From JBAXTE01 sp964653595 (lineage in GTDB: Bacteria > Bacteroidota > Bacteroidia > Bacteroidales > WCHB1-69): a stretch of DNA of 64,000 nucleotides. The notes beneath the pieces are model-generated. The model did not search any database. It had not been told where the DNA came from and saw nothing but the letters and a program-made list of their open reading frames with translations. The stretch lies in NCBI GenBank assembly GCA_964653595.1, contig CAZZHH010000002.1, positions 1 to 64,000 of the forward strand. Direction: 5' to 3'. Position numbers and translations under genes: made by a program. Of the stretch, positions 25,368 to 33,137 are shown piece after piece (position 1 is the first letter of the stretch; the number at the start of each line of letters is the position of its first letter).

Positions 25368-25809
25368 CTTCATCCCCTCCTTGTTTGGCATTGTTGATTT
25401 CCGTGGCGATATTTCCCAACTCAAATAAAATCTTGCTGAAGTTGTCCATGTGGCTCGAAAACGGCTCCGCACAAACAGAACAGATCGCCGCCATACGAAT
25501 CCGTTTTGGACTGATGTTGTTCTTTTTCATCAACTCCTGCGATTCTAAAATAATCTGGTTGGTATAATCCGAACACTTAGGGCTGTATGAGCATTCGTGT
25601 CCGTCAGCGGCGATGAACACCCCGTCGAATCCCTTCTCAAATGCATGAAGGATCCATTTGGGTTTGATGCCCGAAGAGCAGGGCAAACTGATTACATAAA
25701 CCGCCGGTGAGTAATGGATCTTACGCAGACCGGCCTGATCGATTCCCGGATCGGAAATTTTGTCGGTTGAAAAGACCAGTATTTTTGGCTTAAACGTTTC
25801 GTTTGACAT
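25354..25809 (-). CDS. MvhD-like [2Fe-2S] subunit
   Basis: A 151-residue protein of the MvhD/FlpD family (methyl-viologen hydrogenase delta subunit). Its Cys ligands are in ISLPCSSGIKP near 40, DGHECSYSPKCSDY near 68-78, and AICSVCAEPF near 108-111. In methanogens and in QmoB this module links HdrA to an electron source. Here it is a separate gene leading the Qmo-like operon, and its 3' end overlaps the QmoA-like start. It is likely the entry point for electrons; the donor is not encoded nearby. Confidence 0.88.
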   Translation of the reverse strand: MSNETFKPKILVFSTDKISDPGIDQAGLRKIHYSPAVYVISLPCSSGIKPKWILHAFEKGFDGVFIAADGHECSYSPKCSDYTNQIILESQELMKKNNISPKRIRMAAICSVCAEPFSSHMDNFSKILFELGNIATEINNAKQGGDEDEKN

Positions 25810-25945
25810 ATATTGATGTTTTAGAAAACAAAAAGACTGAAAAATCTCGAGTCGTTGGGTTGCAAAAACTCAAAATCACATGATAAAAATTATGGCAGGT
25901 TACTGGATGGAAAAATCCAAAAAAACAGTTGAGCTTATCAAAAAA

Positions 25946-25986
25946 CATCAGTTCCAAGCCCGTGATTTCGCAGCTTGAAACTGATG
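25946..25986 (-). terminator. Rho-independent terminator of tusA
   Basis: CATCAGTTCCAAGC (25946-25959) pairs with GCTTGAAACTGATG (25973-25986) at 13 of 14 positions. On the minus strand the stem is followed by six T. It lies 18 nt after the tusA stop and separates tusA from the MvhD-like operon. Confidence 0.75.
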
Positions 25987-26003
25987 CCGATAATAACCGA
26001 GAC

Positions 26004-26255
26004 TTAAGCTTTTTTCAAAAACAATCTGGAATAGCTGTCCTCTTCTATGATACCCAAAAACTCGTGTTCCATTTTTCCACACCATCTGGGGATATCCACT
26101 TTGGTTCCTTCGTCGGCAGATAATATTTCCAATATTTCACCGGATTCAATTTCTCCGATTGCCTTTTTTGCTGCCAATAATGGTCCTGGACAGGAGGTTC
26201 CGCGTGCATCAACGGTATTAGCAACCGCTACATTTTTTAATTCTTCTGTTGTCAT
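26004..26255 (-). CDS. tusA: TusA family sulfur carrier
   Basis: An 83-residue TusA/SirA/YedF-type protein. The hallmark CPGP is at residues 23-26 (GTSCPGPLLAAKKA). It carries sulfane sulfur as a persulfide on that Cys in the cytosol. It lies 234 nt downstream of a DsrE2-like gene on the same strand, with a tandem repeat between them. A closely related TusA module is fused in the persulfide reductase at 2.7-5.2 kb. Confidence 0.9.
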   Translation of the reverse strand: MTTEELKNVAVANTVDARGTSCPGPLLAAKKAIGEIESGEILEILSADEGTKVDIPRWCGKMEHEFLGIIEEDSYSRLFLKKA

Positions 26256-26410
26256 GATATTTTTTTATTTTGTTATCTTTATACTTTATGAACTTTTGAC
26301 TTTATAAACTTTATAAACTCATTTAAGATGTCGCGGCTCTCCCACTTGAATGCCTTTTTACTATCTTCCTTTCTATACTTTCGACTCAATTGCTGCTGGC
26401 TATCTTCCTT

Positions 26411-26490
26411 TATGGACTTTCGACTTTATGGACTTTCGACTTTATAGACTTTATGGACTTTCGACTTTATAGACTTTATGGACTTTCGAC
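26411..26490. repeat. 25-nt tandem repeat
   Basis: The unit TATGGACTTTCGACTTTATA plus GACTT occurs twice complete (26427-26451, 26452-26476), with a 16-nt partial copy before (26411-26426) and a 14-nt partial copy after (26477-26490). Degenerate relatives extend back to about 26290. There are no spacers, so this is not CRISPR. Confidence 0.8.
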
Positions 26491-27056
26491 TAAATAAAAA
26501 GTTGTGCTGCGCTCTCTCCTGCATCCGAAGCGAATGTAGCTGCTCCAGCATAAGAGAGATGTGGGTAATCAATAAACTCCTCTTTTTTGAATCCCATCAA
26601 ATCCATCGACATCTCGCAAATGATAATTTCGATGCCTAATTCTCCCGCAGTTTTGAACATTTCGTCCAACGACATGACGTTCTTTTTCTTCATCAGATGT
26701 TTAATCATCATTGGGCCCATGCCTATCATGTTCATGTTTGATAATTTTAGCTGATTTTTCCCTTTAGGTAGCATCATTCCAAACATTTTTGAAATAAAAT
26801 CTTTGCCTTTTGCAGACTTGTTTTTATCACGAAGAGCTGACAGAGCCCAGAACGAGAAAAACAGTTTCACTTTTGTATCCATTGCCGTTGCAGCTAATGA
26901 AATAATTAAAGCTGCCATTACTTTATCTAAATCTCCGGAAACAATGGCCATTGATAATTGGTCTTTTCGACTATTTTCTAACTTTGAAACTTTCTTTTTA
27001 AGTGTTTCAATCTGCTGTTGCAGTTGTAGAACTTGTTCGTTTAATGATTCTTCCAT
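26490..27056 (-). CDS. DsrE2-like sulfurtransferase family protein
   Basis: A 188-residue protein with a coiled-coil start (residues 5-35, rich in Gln, Lys and Leu) followed by a DsrE/DsrF-like domain of DsrE2 type. Blocks shared with the last module of the persulfide reductase at 2.7 kb include LFFSFWAL, KGKDFISKMFGMMLP and IICEMSMDLMGFKKEE, where the Cys is the probable sulfur carrier. It is the closest neighbour of a divergent CRP/FNR regulator and starts the minus-strand sulfur-carrier unit ahead of tusA. Confidence 0.87.
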   Translation of the reverse strand: MEESLNEQVLQLQQQIETLKKKVSKLENSRKDQLSMAIVSGDLDKVMAALIISLAATAMDTKVKLFFSFWALSALRDKNKSAKGKDFISKMFGMMLPKGKNQLKLSNMNMIGMGPMMIKHLMKKKNVMSLDEMFKTAGELGIEIIICEMSMDLMGFKKEEFIDYPHLSYAGAATFASDAGESAAQLFI

Positions 27057-27140
27057 GTTTAATCGTTTTTATGTTTTACAAAGAAACAGCAATAAAATAA
27101 CAATTCATGCTTTTTGGAAATGATATAAAATTCAAGTATT

Positions 27141-27173
27141 TGTGATTTATGTCACATTTTTGATGTATATTTG
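27141..27173 (+). promoter_or_regulatory. CRP/FNR-like operator and -7 box
   Basis: TGTGA (27141-27145), six nt and TCACA (27152-27156) form a perfect CRP-type palindrome. A plus-strand -7 box TATATTTG follows at 27166-27173. The site lies between the divergent CRP/FNR and DsrE2 genes, so autoregulation and control of dsrE2 are plausible. Confidence 0.6.
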
Positions 27174-27209
27174 TGATAGAAATAGATTTTCATTAAAAAT
27201 TTGATCGTT

Positions 27210-27887
27210 ATGGCTAATAATTGTAATTTATGTGAATATAAATCAACTGCCTCACAAAAGTTGAACGACCAAGAGCTAACGAGATTATCTAGTAGTTGTC
27301 TTTCTGTTAGATTCAAAAAGGGGGATAATATCATTAAACAAGGTATGTTCTCAACTAATGTTGCTTTTTTAAAGAAAGGGTTGGCCAAGATTCATATCAC
27401 TGGTCCTTATCATGAGCAGATTGTAAAAATTGCCAACGCTTCCAATTATCTTGGGTTACCAACTACCTTTGGAGATAAAGTGAATCAATATTCGGTTACT
27501 GCGATTGAGGATTCGGAAGTTTGCTTTATTGACATTTCCGTTTTTAGAATGTTGTTACGAACGAATCCCGATTTTAGCGATCAAATCTTGATTGAGTTAT
27601 GCCAAAGTGAATTACAAGCATACAACCGATGTGTAAATAGGACACAAAAGCAAATTAGAGGCAAGATTGCGGATGTAATCTTAAATTTTTCGGATAATAT
27701 TTATTTTTCGGATCAATTTTCAATTCCTCTTACTCAAGAAGAAATTGGCAACATGGTAGATGCTTCACGAGAAAGTGTAAGTAGAGTTATGACAGAGTTT
27801 TCCAAGGATAATATCCTTGAGATAAAAGGGAAACAGATAACTGTCCTAAACAGAAAAATGCTCACCTTAATAAGTGAAAATGGATAA
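27210..27887 (+). CDS. CRP/FNR-family transcriptional regulator
   Basis: A 225-residue regulator with a cyclic-nucleotide-binding-like jelly roll (residues about 25-125; FKKGDNIIKQGMFSTN) and a C-terminal HTH (TQEEIGNMVDASRESVSRVM near 172-191). Its N-terminus contains CNLC at residues 5-8, and other cysteines occur near 27, 106 and 133; FNR-like cluster binding is possible but unproven. The ATG at 27210-27212 is used, because the earlier in-frame codon is TTG. It is divergent from the sulfur-carrier genes and likely controls them. Confidence 0.9.
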   Translation: MANNCNLCEYKSTASQKLNDQELTRLSSSCLSVRFKKGDNIIKQGMFSTNVAFLKKGLAKIHITGPYHEQIVKIANASNYLGLPTTFGDKVNQYSVTAIEDSEVCFIDISVFRMLLRTNPDFSDQILIELCQSELQAYNRCVNRTQKQIRGKIADVILNFSDNIYFSDQFSIPLTQEEIGNMVDASRESVSRVMTEFSKDNILEIKGKQITVLNRKMLTLISENG

Positions 27888-27933
27888 TTTGGGTATACTT
27901 CTGTCATAAAAGGATGCAAAAGGGAGTTATTTA

Positions 27934-28932
27934 TTATTGAACGTAAGCTACTTTGATAATCATTTCCATTAAAAGTTGGTCATCAGAAATTTTATCGGAG
28001 TTAACCCCTTTTGATTTTAGGTCATATTCTCGAAGGATATCAAAAATTTTGATGATTTTATCGATAGAGTAGTTTTTTGCTCCTAATAAATATTCGTCTT
28101 CTCGGTTGCCAAAAGAATTTCTATTGGGACTAACACCGGTGTTATGAACCATTAAAATTTTGTTGAAAAAGCTAAAGAGCATAGGTATAATTTTTTGAGG
28201 AGGGTTCTCTTTATTATTTTCGCCAAAGTATTGGATGATTTTGAAGGTGGATGCATGTTTTTTTTGTGCTAATGATTTATATAGCTCAAACACATTGAAA
28301 TCTTTGCTAATTCCTATGTTTTTCTCAATGATTTCGGGTGTAATTTCATCTCCTTTTTTAGTAAACATATAGAGCTTTTCTAGTTCACTATTCATACGAG
28401 AAAGGTTGGTTCCAATGGATTCGTTCATCATCAATGTTGCTTTATCGCCAATTCTATACCCAGCTTCTTTGACAAAGGTTTTGATCAGTGCAGGAATTTG
28501 ATTATCCCACACCTTAGCTGATTCATACAATAAACCAATACTTTGAGCAGTCTTTACAACTTTTCTTCGCCCATCCAATTTTTTATGTTTAAAGCAGAAA
28601 ACTAAAAGTGTTGTTTTTTGAGGGTTCTCAAGATAATCACTCATTAACTCAAAAAGTTTTTCGGGGGGCTTTACATCTTGAGCTTCACGTATAATAACTA
28701 CTTGATTGTTAGCCATCATCGGAAATCCTTTTGCTAGAGCAAAAATCTCTTCTGGTTTAACATCTCTGCCATAAACAATGGTTTGGTTAAAGTCTTTTTC
28801 GTGAGATGCGAGTACGTTTTCTGAAATAAAATCTGAAATTAAGTCAATAAAATATGGTTCTTCGCCATGTAGAAGATATATTGGATGATAGATTTTGTTT
28901 TTAATCTGCTGAATAATTTCTTTATAGTCCAT
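27934..28932 (-). CDS. holA: DNA polymerase III delta subunit
   Basis: A 332-residue clamp-loader delta subunit. It has the AAA+-like HolA features: PIYLLHGEEPYFIDLI near residue 17, the LLVFCFKHKKLDGRR segment near 105, and the C-terminal helical domain IFDILREYDLKSKGV. It opens the beta clamp together with delta-prime and tau/gamma. In Bacteroidota it commonly sits next to amn and an HsdR-N protein, as here. The start is ATG 28930-28932. Confidence 0.93.
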   Translation of the reverse strand: MDYKEIIQQIKNKIYHPIYLLHGEEPYFIDLISDFISENVLASHEKDFNQTIVYGRDVKPEEIFALAKGFPMMANNQVVIIREAQDVKPPEKLFELMSDYLENPQKTTLLVFCFKHKKLDGRRKVVKTAQSIGLLYESAKVWDNQIPALIKTFVKEAGYRIGDKATLMMNESIGTNLSRMNSELEKLYMFTKKGDEITPEIIEKNIGISKDFNVFELYKSLAQKKHASTFKIIQYFGENNKENPPQKIIPMLFSFFNKILMVHNTGVSPNRNSFGNREDEYLLGAKNYSIDKIIKIFDILREYDLKSKGVNSDKISDDQLLMEMIIKVAYVQ

Positions 28933-28971
28933 TTAATTAATCAAGGAAAAAATTAATGTGTATTAATAAAA

Positions 28972-29748
28972 CTAAATGTCGAAGCGTAAGTGTTTTACGG
29001 TAAGTCCTTCATTTATAAGTTGTTTGAGCGAATCTATGCCAATACGAAGGTGATTTTCAACAAATTTTTCGGTGACAAGGGTGTCGCTTTTTTCTGTTTT
29101 TACACCATCCGAAATCATCGGTTGATCGGACACTAACAGGAGTGCCCCAGTGGGAATATGGTTTGCAAATCCGGTGATAAACAAGGTAGCAGTTTCCATA
29201 TCAATAGCCATCGCTCTAATTTTTCTCAAGTACTCTTTAAAATTATCGTCGTGTTCCCACACTCTTCTGTTGGTGGTATATACAGTTCCTGTCCAATAGT
29301 CGGAGGAGTGATCGCGGATGGTTGTGGAGATTGCTTTTTGTAGACTAAAAGCTGGAAGTGCTGGCACTTCAGGAGGAAAATAATCGTTGGATGTACCATC
29401 TCCTCTTATAGCAGCTATAGGAAGAATTAGGTCGCCTAGGTTGTTTTTAGCTTTTAATCCACCACATTTTCCAAGGAATAAAACCGATTTAGGGGAAATT
29501 GCAGATAACAGATCCATAATGGTAGCTGCATTTGCACTCCCCATCGAAAAGTCGATAATGGTAATATTGTCGGCAGTGGCTGTCGGCATAGCTCGGTTTG
29601 TTCCTTTAATGGGAACATCATTCCATTGAGCAAAGAGCTCTACATAGTGCTTAAAGTTGGTAAGAATAATGTATTGTCCAAATTCATCTAATGCGGTTCC
29701 AGTATACCTTGGGAGCCAGTTAGCGACAATTTCTTTCTTTGTTATCAT
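28972..29748 (-). CDS. amn: AMP nucleosidase
   Basis: A 258-residue phosphorylase-fold enzyme of the short Bacteroidota type, starting MITKKEIVANWLPRYTG. FLGKCGGLKAKNNLGDLILP near residue 91 and IDMETATLFITGF near 183 are nucleosidase/purine phosphorylase motifs. It splits AMP to adenine and ribose 5-phosphate. The ATG at 29746-29748 is chosen over an upstream in-frame ATG at 29796. A minus-strand -7 box TACTTTTG (29809-29816) lies upstream of both. Confidence 0.9.
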   Translation of the reverse strand: MITKKEIVANWLPRYTGTALDEFGQYIILTNFKHYVELFAQWNDVPIKGTNRAMPTATADNITIIDFSMGSANAATIMDLLSAISPKSVLFLGKCGGLKAKNNLGDLILPIAAIRGDGTSNDYFPPEVPALPAFSLQKAISTTIRDHSSDYWTGTVYTTNRRVWEHDDNFKEYLRKIRAMAIDMETATLFITGFANHIPTGALLLVSDQPMISDGVKTEKSDTLVTEKFVENHLRIGIDSLKQLINEGLTVKHLRFDI

Positions 29749-29808
29749 AAAGCTTTTCCTTTTTAGTTCATAGATATTTGGCAAAGCTGCAATCAATCTT
29801 GCATTTTA

Positions 29809-29816
29809 CAAAAGTA
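29809..29816 (-). promoter_or_regulatory. amn: Putative -7 box of amn
   Basis: On the minus strand this reads TACTTTTG, a match to TAnnTTTG, about 60 nt ahead of the amn ATG. The matching -33 element is not clear. Confidence 0.4.
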
Positions 29817-29914
29817 GTGTTTTTTTTATTCTTTTTGTTCATTTTTATGGCTTTCTGATAATTACATTTTTTTACTTTCCATGCTGATGTGTAAAGATGT
29901 TTAAAAAATTGAAT

Positions 29915-29922
29915 TATATTTG
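29915..29922 (+). promoter_or_regulatory. Putative -7 box of HsdR-N gene
   Basis: TATATTTG matches the -7 consensus. It lies inside the upstream ATG extension of the next gene, so it argues for the downstream start at 29927. Confidence 0.4.
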
Positions 29923-29926
29923 TACT

Positions 29927-30388
29927 ATGGATCAGCTAAATTTGCCAAAAATTGTGTTTAAAACACGTAAAAATTCAGATGCCAAAACTGAAATTTTTGA
30001 CATTTTTCGTAAGAAATATGTGATGCTTACACCCGAAGAGTGGGTTCGTCAACATGTTGCTCATTTCTTAGTTAACCAGCTTATGGTGCCTTCAACTCTG
30101 ATCGCTATTGAAAAAAAAATCATCATCCACGGATTAGACAAGCGCTTTGATATTGTGGTTTATTCTCGTAAAGCTACTCCATTGCTGATAGTTGAGTGTA
30201 AGGCTTCTTCTGTTTCCGTTTCGCAGGCTGTTTTTGATCAAGTTGCCAGGTATAATTTGGCATTAAAATCTCCCTATGTTATGGTTACCAATGGATTGGT
30301 TCACATGGCATGTAAAATTAATTTCGAAACTTCCACAATCCAATATTTAAATTCATTACCATTGTATTCTGAAATGTGTCTTTCATAA
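29927..30388 (+). CDS. HsdR N-terminal domain (PD-(D/E)XK) protein
   Basis: A 153-residue stand-alone protein resembling the N-terminal nuclease domain of type I restriction HsdR subunits (HSDR_N_2). The catalytic pattern is LDKRFDIVVYS near 76-85 and LLIVECKASS near 94-103 (D then E-x-K). There is no HsdM or HsdS nearby, so it is not an active restriction system; such proteins are a steady neighbour of holA in Bacteroidota. I prefer ATG 29927 to ATG 29897 because a -7 box would lie inside the longer form. Confidence 0.82.
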   Translation: MDQLNLPKIVFKTRKNSDAKTEIFDIFRKKYVMLTPEEWVRQHVAHFLVNQLMVPSTLIAIEKKIIIHGLDKRFDIVVYSRKATPLLIVECKASSVSVSQAVFDQVARYNLALKSPYVMVTNGLVHMACKINFETSTIQYLNSLPLYSEMCLS

Positions 30389-30400
30389 AAAATAAAAGAA

Positions 30401-33130
30401 ATGAAAAAAAATCTATTTTTATTTGTGATGATGTTGCTCTTTACCTCATTATTTGGGCAACAAGTTGCACCAAAAGTGATTGCAAAAGTGAAAGACAGTT
30501 ATCGGGTTTTTTGCCATGAGAATAAAATAGCCATCCCTGATTTTCATTATTTTGAAAGCAATCTATCGCTATCATACATCAAAAAGTTGTTTCCCATGGT
30601 TGCAAAACCAGCAACCTTGTTGAATAAACAGGGAGATACATTGGTAGATATTAGTTTAATCTACGAAATGTCCCTTCAAGCTAGCTCTTCAGCAGATGAT
30701 GCTTGTAGAAAACTTTTTGCATCGGGTTGGTTTGAGTATGTTGAACCAAAAAACACACATCAGTGTTTGTATACTCCAAACGATCCGAATATTGCAAATC
30801 AGTATTATTTAAATAACATTAGAGCTTATAGTGGATGGGATATTTCGAAAGGGGATAGTGCTGTCGTTGTTGGGATTTCCGATACAGGTTTTGATTTTTT
30901 ACATTCTGATCTGTCAGGTTCTGTTGCTTATAATTTAAATGATCCCATCGATAATATGGACAACGATAACGATGGATATATTGATAATTATAGTGGTTGG
31001 GATTTTGGATCGGGGGATAACAATCCTCAAGTGGCTTCTGGTTATCATGGGCCATTTGTATCGGCTATTGTAGGAGCAAGAGCAAATAATGCTTTAGGAA
31101 TTGCAGGAGTAGGTTTTAACACCAAAATGTTGCCGATTAAAACATCAAATTCCAACAATGTGATAACTGCTGGGTACGAATCCATTGTTTATGCCGCTAC
31201 CCATGGTTGTTCGATTGTCAACTGCTCATGGGGAGGTCAAATTTCGGATGGAAGATATGGCGAAGACGTTGTGAATTTTGCAACTTTTAATTGCAACACA
31301 TTGGTAGTTGCTGCATGTGGCAATGAGAATAATCCTCTTCCATTTTGGCCAGCGACATACAAAAATGTGATGAGTGTTTGTGCTACCGATGTAAACGATG
31401 CAAAAGCAGATATTTCTACTTATGGATGGGATGTAGATATCTCTGCACCAGGTGCAAACATATATTCTATCAATGCCAACAATGGGTACACTTATTCAAG
31501 TGGCACATCTTTTTCAGCTCCAATGGTTGCAGCCTGCGCAGCAATTGTAAAATCCTTTTTTCCAAATCTATCTGCTCTGCAAATCGCAGAACGATTAAAA
31601 GTAACTGCGGACAATATAGATACGATTCCTTCGAATATTGCATTTAAAGGGAAATTAGGCAAAGGGAGATTAAATTTATTTAGAGCACTAACAGACTTAG
31701 ATAGTCCTTCTATTCGCATGTCAAATACTCAGTTTAATAAGTCACACATATCCAATTACGACACGGTTCAATTTTGTGCAAATTTTACCAACTATCTCTC
31801 GGCTACTCAAAATTTACAAGTTACTCTTTCTGCTGTTTCTGGCGAAGTATATATCGTGGATTCATTGATTTCCGTTCCTGAATTAGCAACGAATCAAAGC
31901 TATCAGAATGATCAAACACCTTTTAAATTTGTAATGGGTAATAATGGGGTAAATAGCGAAATTGTACTCAAGGTTTCTTATTCTGATGTAAACTACCATG
32001 GCTTCGAATATGTGGTTTTTTATTCCAACAAAACGTATATATCCATCGATACTAATAAAATTTCCACAACACTTACTGGAAATGGAAGGTTAGGGTATGC
32101 CGACAATTATTATCATCAGGGGGAGGGTTTTAATTATTTACAATACAATCCACTTTTCTACATGGGTGGACTTATGATTGGGAAGAGCACCGATCAAGTT
32201 TCCGACAATGTGTATGGTGTTACCTACAATGATAATGATTTTTCTCCGATGATTGCCCCCTACAAAATTGTTCCATCTCTGTCGGCCGAATTTGAAGCAG
32301 AGACTGTTTTTAACGATGATGGTGCAGGTGCAAACAAAATGAATTTAAAGATTACGCATCATGTAAAGGCTTGGAATCAGCCCAATTATGATAATTTTAT
32401 CGTTCATACTTTTACCCTAAAGAATTTTGGGGCAACCATTCAATCTGGTTTGTATGCCGGTCTTTATGTGGATTGGGATATCTATTTAAGTATGTATAAC
32501 AAGGCGAAGTTCGATCTGTCCAAAAGAATGATGTATGCTTGGTCGCCTATGGGAGGAAAGTATGGCGGAGTGGCTGCATTATCTCCATTTTCAATCTCAA
32601 AATATGCCTTCGATAACAATGGGGCATCTTTAAGTTTAAATATTAATGATGGTTTTTCTGGAATAGACAAATTTACCGCACTTACCAGTAATCGCGATTC
32701 CGCAGGTTATTCTGGCTTGGGTAACGATATTTCTACGCTATTAACATATACACAACTTGAGTTAAATCCTGGAGACTCCATCTTTTTAGATTTTTTGTTG
32801 ATGGCTGGAAATGATCCTCAAGAACTTAAAGATGCTGTTGATTTTGCTTTAGAAAAACTCTATCCTGATGTTACTGGCGTTCAAATAATTAATAATTCCC
32901 AATCTAAGGTAAAGCTATATCCAAATCCAGCACATAGATTTTTAAAAGTGGAATCTGAAAATATAATTTCCACCATTTCGATACTATCTATGACTGGCAA
33001 ATTGATGATCTCAAAAATTGCAAAATCGAATAGCGTTTTACTCGACACAAAAGAGCTTCCAGCTGGCTTATATATTGTTCGGGTTCAAACGATAAATGGA
33101 GAAGAAAATATTAAACTAATCATTCAATAA
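30401..33130 (+). CDS. Subtilisin-like S8 serine protease with T9SS type A sorting domain
   Basis: A 909-residue secreted protease. A signal peptide (MKKNLFLFVMMLLFTSLFG) leads to a propeptide and the S8 domain. The catalytic residues are seen as Asp in GISDTGFDF near 159, His in YHGPFVSAIVG near 216 and Ser in GTSFSAPMVAA near 368. The last 75 residues carry the KLYPNPA sorting motif and end LPAGLYIVRV...KLIIQ, the type A C-terminal domain for type IX secretion. The intact triad suggests a surface or released protease. It follows the HsdR-N gene by 12 nt. Confidence 0.93.
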   Translation: MKKNLFLFVMMLLFTSLFGQQVAPKVIAKVKDSYRVFCHENKIAIPDFHYFESNLSLSYIKKLFPMVAKPATLLNKQGDTLVDISLIYEMSLQASSSADDACRKLFASGWFEYVEPKNTHQCLYTPNDPNIANQYYLNNIRAYSGWDISKGDSAVVVGISDTGFDFLHSDLSGSVAYNLNDPIDNMDNDNDGYIDNYSGWDFGSGDNNPQVASGYHGPFVSAIVGARANNALGIAGVGFNTKMLPIKTSNSNNVITAGYESIVYAATHGCSIVNCSWGGQISDGRYGEDVVNFATFNCNTLVVAACGNENNPLPFWPATYKNVMSVCATDVNDAKADISTYGWDVDISAPGANIYSINANNGYTYSSGTSFSAPMVAACAAIVKSFFPNLSALQIAERLKVTADNIDTIPSNIAFKGKLGKGRLNLFRALTDLDSPSIRMSNTQFNKSHISNYDTVQFCANFTNYLSATQNLQVTLSAVSGEVYIVDSLISVPELATNQSYQNDQTPFKFVMGNNGVNSEIVLKVSYSDVNYHGFEYVVFYSNKTYISIDTNKISTTLTGNGRLGYADNYYHQGEGFNYLQYNPLFYMGGLMIGKSTDQVSDNVYGVTYNDNDFSPMIAPYKIVPSLSAEFEAETVFNDDGAGANKMNLKITHHVKAWNQPNYDNFIVHTFTLKNFGATIQSGLYAGLYVDWDIYLSMYNKAKFDLSKRMMYAWSPMGGKYGGVAALSPFSISKYAFDNNGASLSLNINDGFSGIDKFTALTSNRDSAGYSGLGNDISTLLTYTQLELNPGDSIFLDFLLMAGNDPQELKDAVDFALEKLYPDVTGVQIINNSQSKVKLYPNPAHRFLKVESENIISTISILSMTGKLMISKIAKSNSVLLDTKELPAGLYIVRVQTINGEENIKLIIQ

Positions 33131-33137
33131 TATACGT

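Noticed and set aside
24714..25397. A 227-codon plus-strand ORF across the QmoA-like gene
   Set aside because: It is antisense to a clear HdrA-like protein and has no motif of its own.
20162..25809. Dissimilatory sulfate reduction locus
   Set aside because: Sat, AprBA, DsrAB and DsrC are absent here. The Qmo-like genes alone do not support it.
26411..26490. CRISPR-like array
   Set aside because: Units are directly adjacent without unique spacers, and no cas gene is near.
29927..30388. Type I restriction-modification system
   Set aside because: Only a stand-alone N-terminal nuclease-like domain is present. No HsdM, HsdS or helicase part is found.
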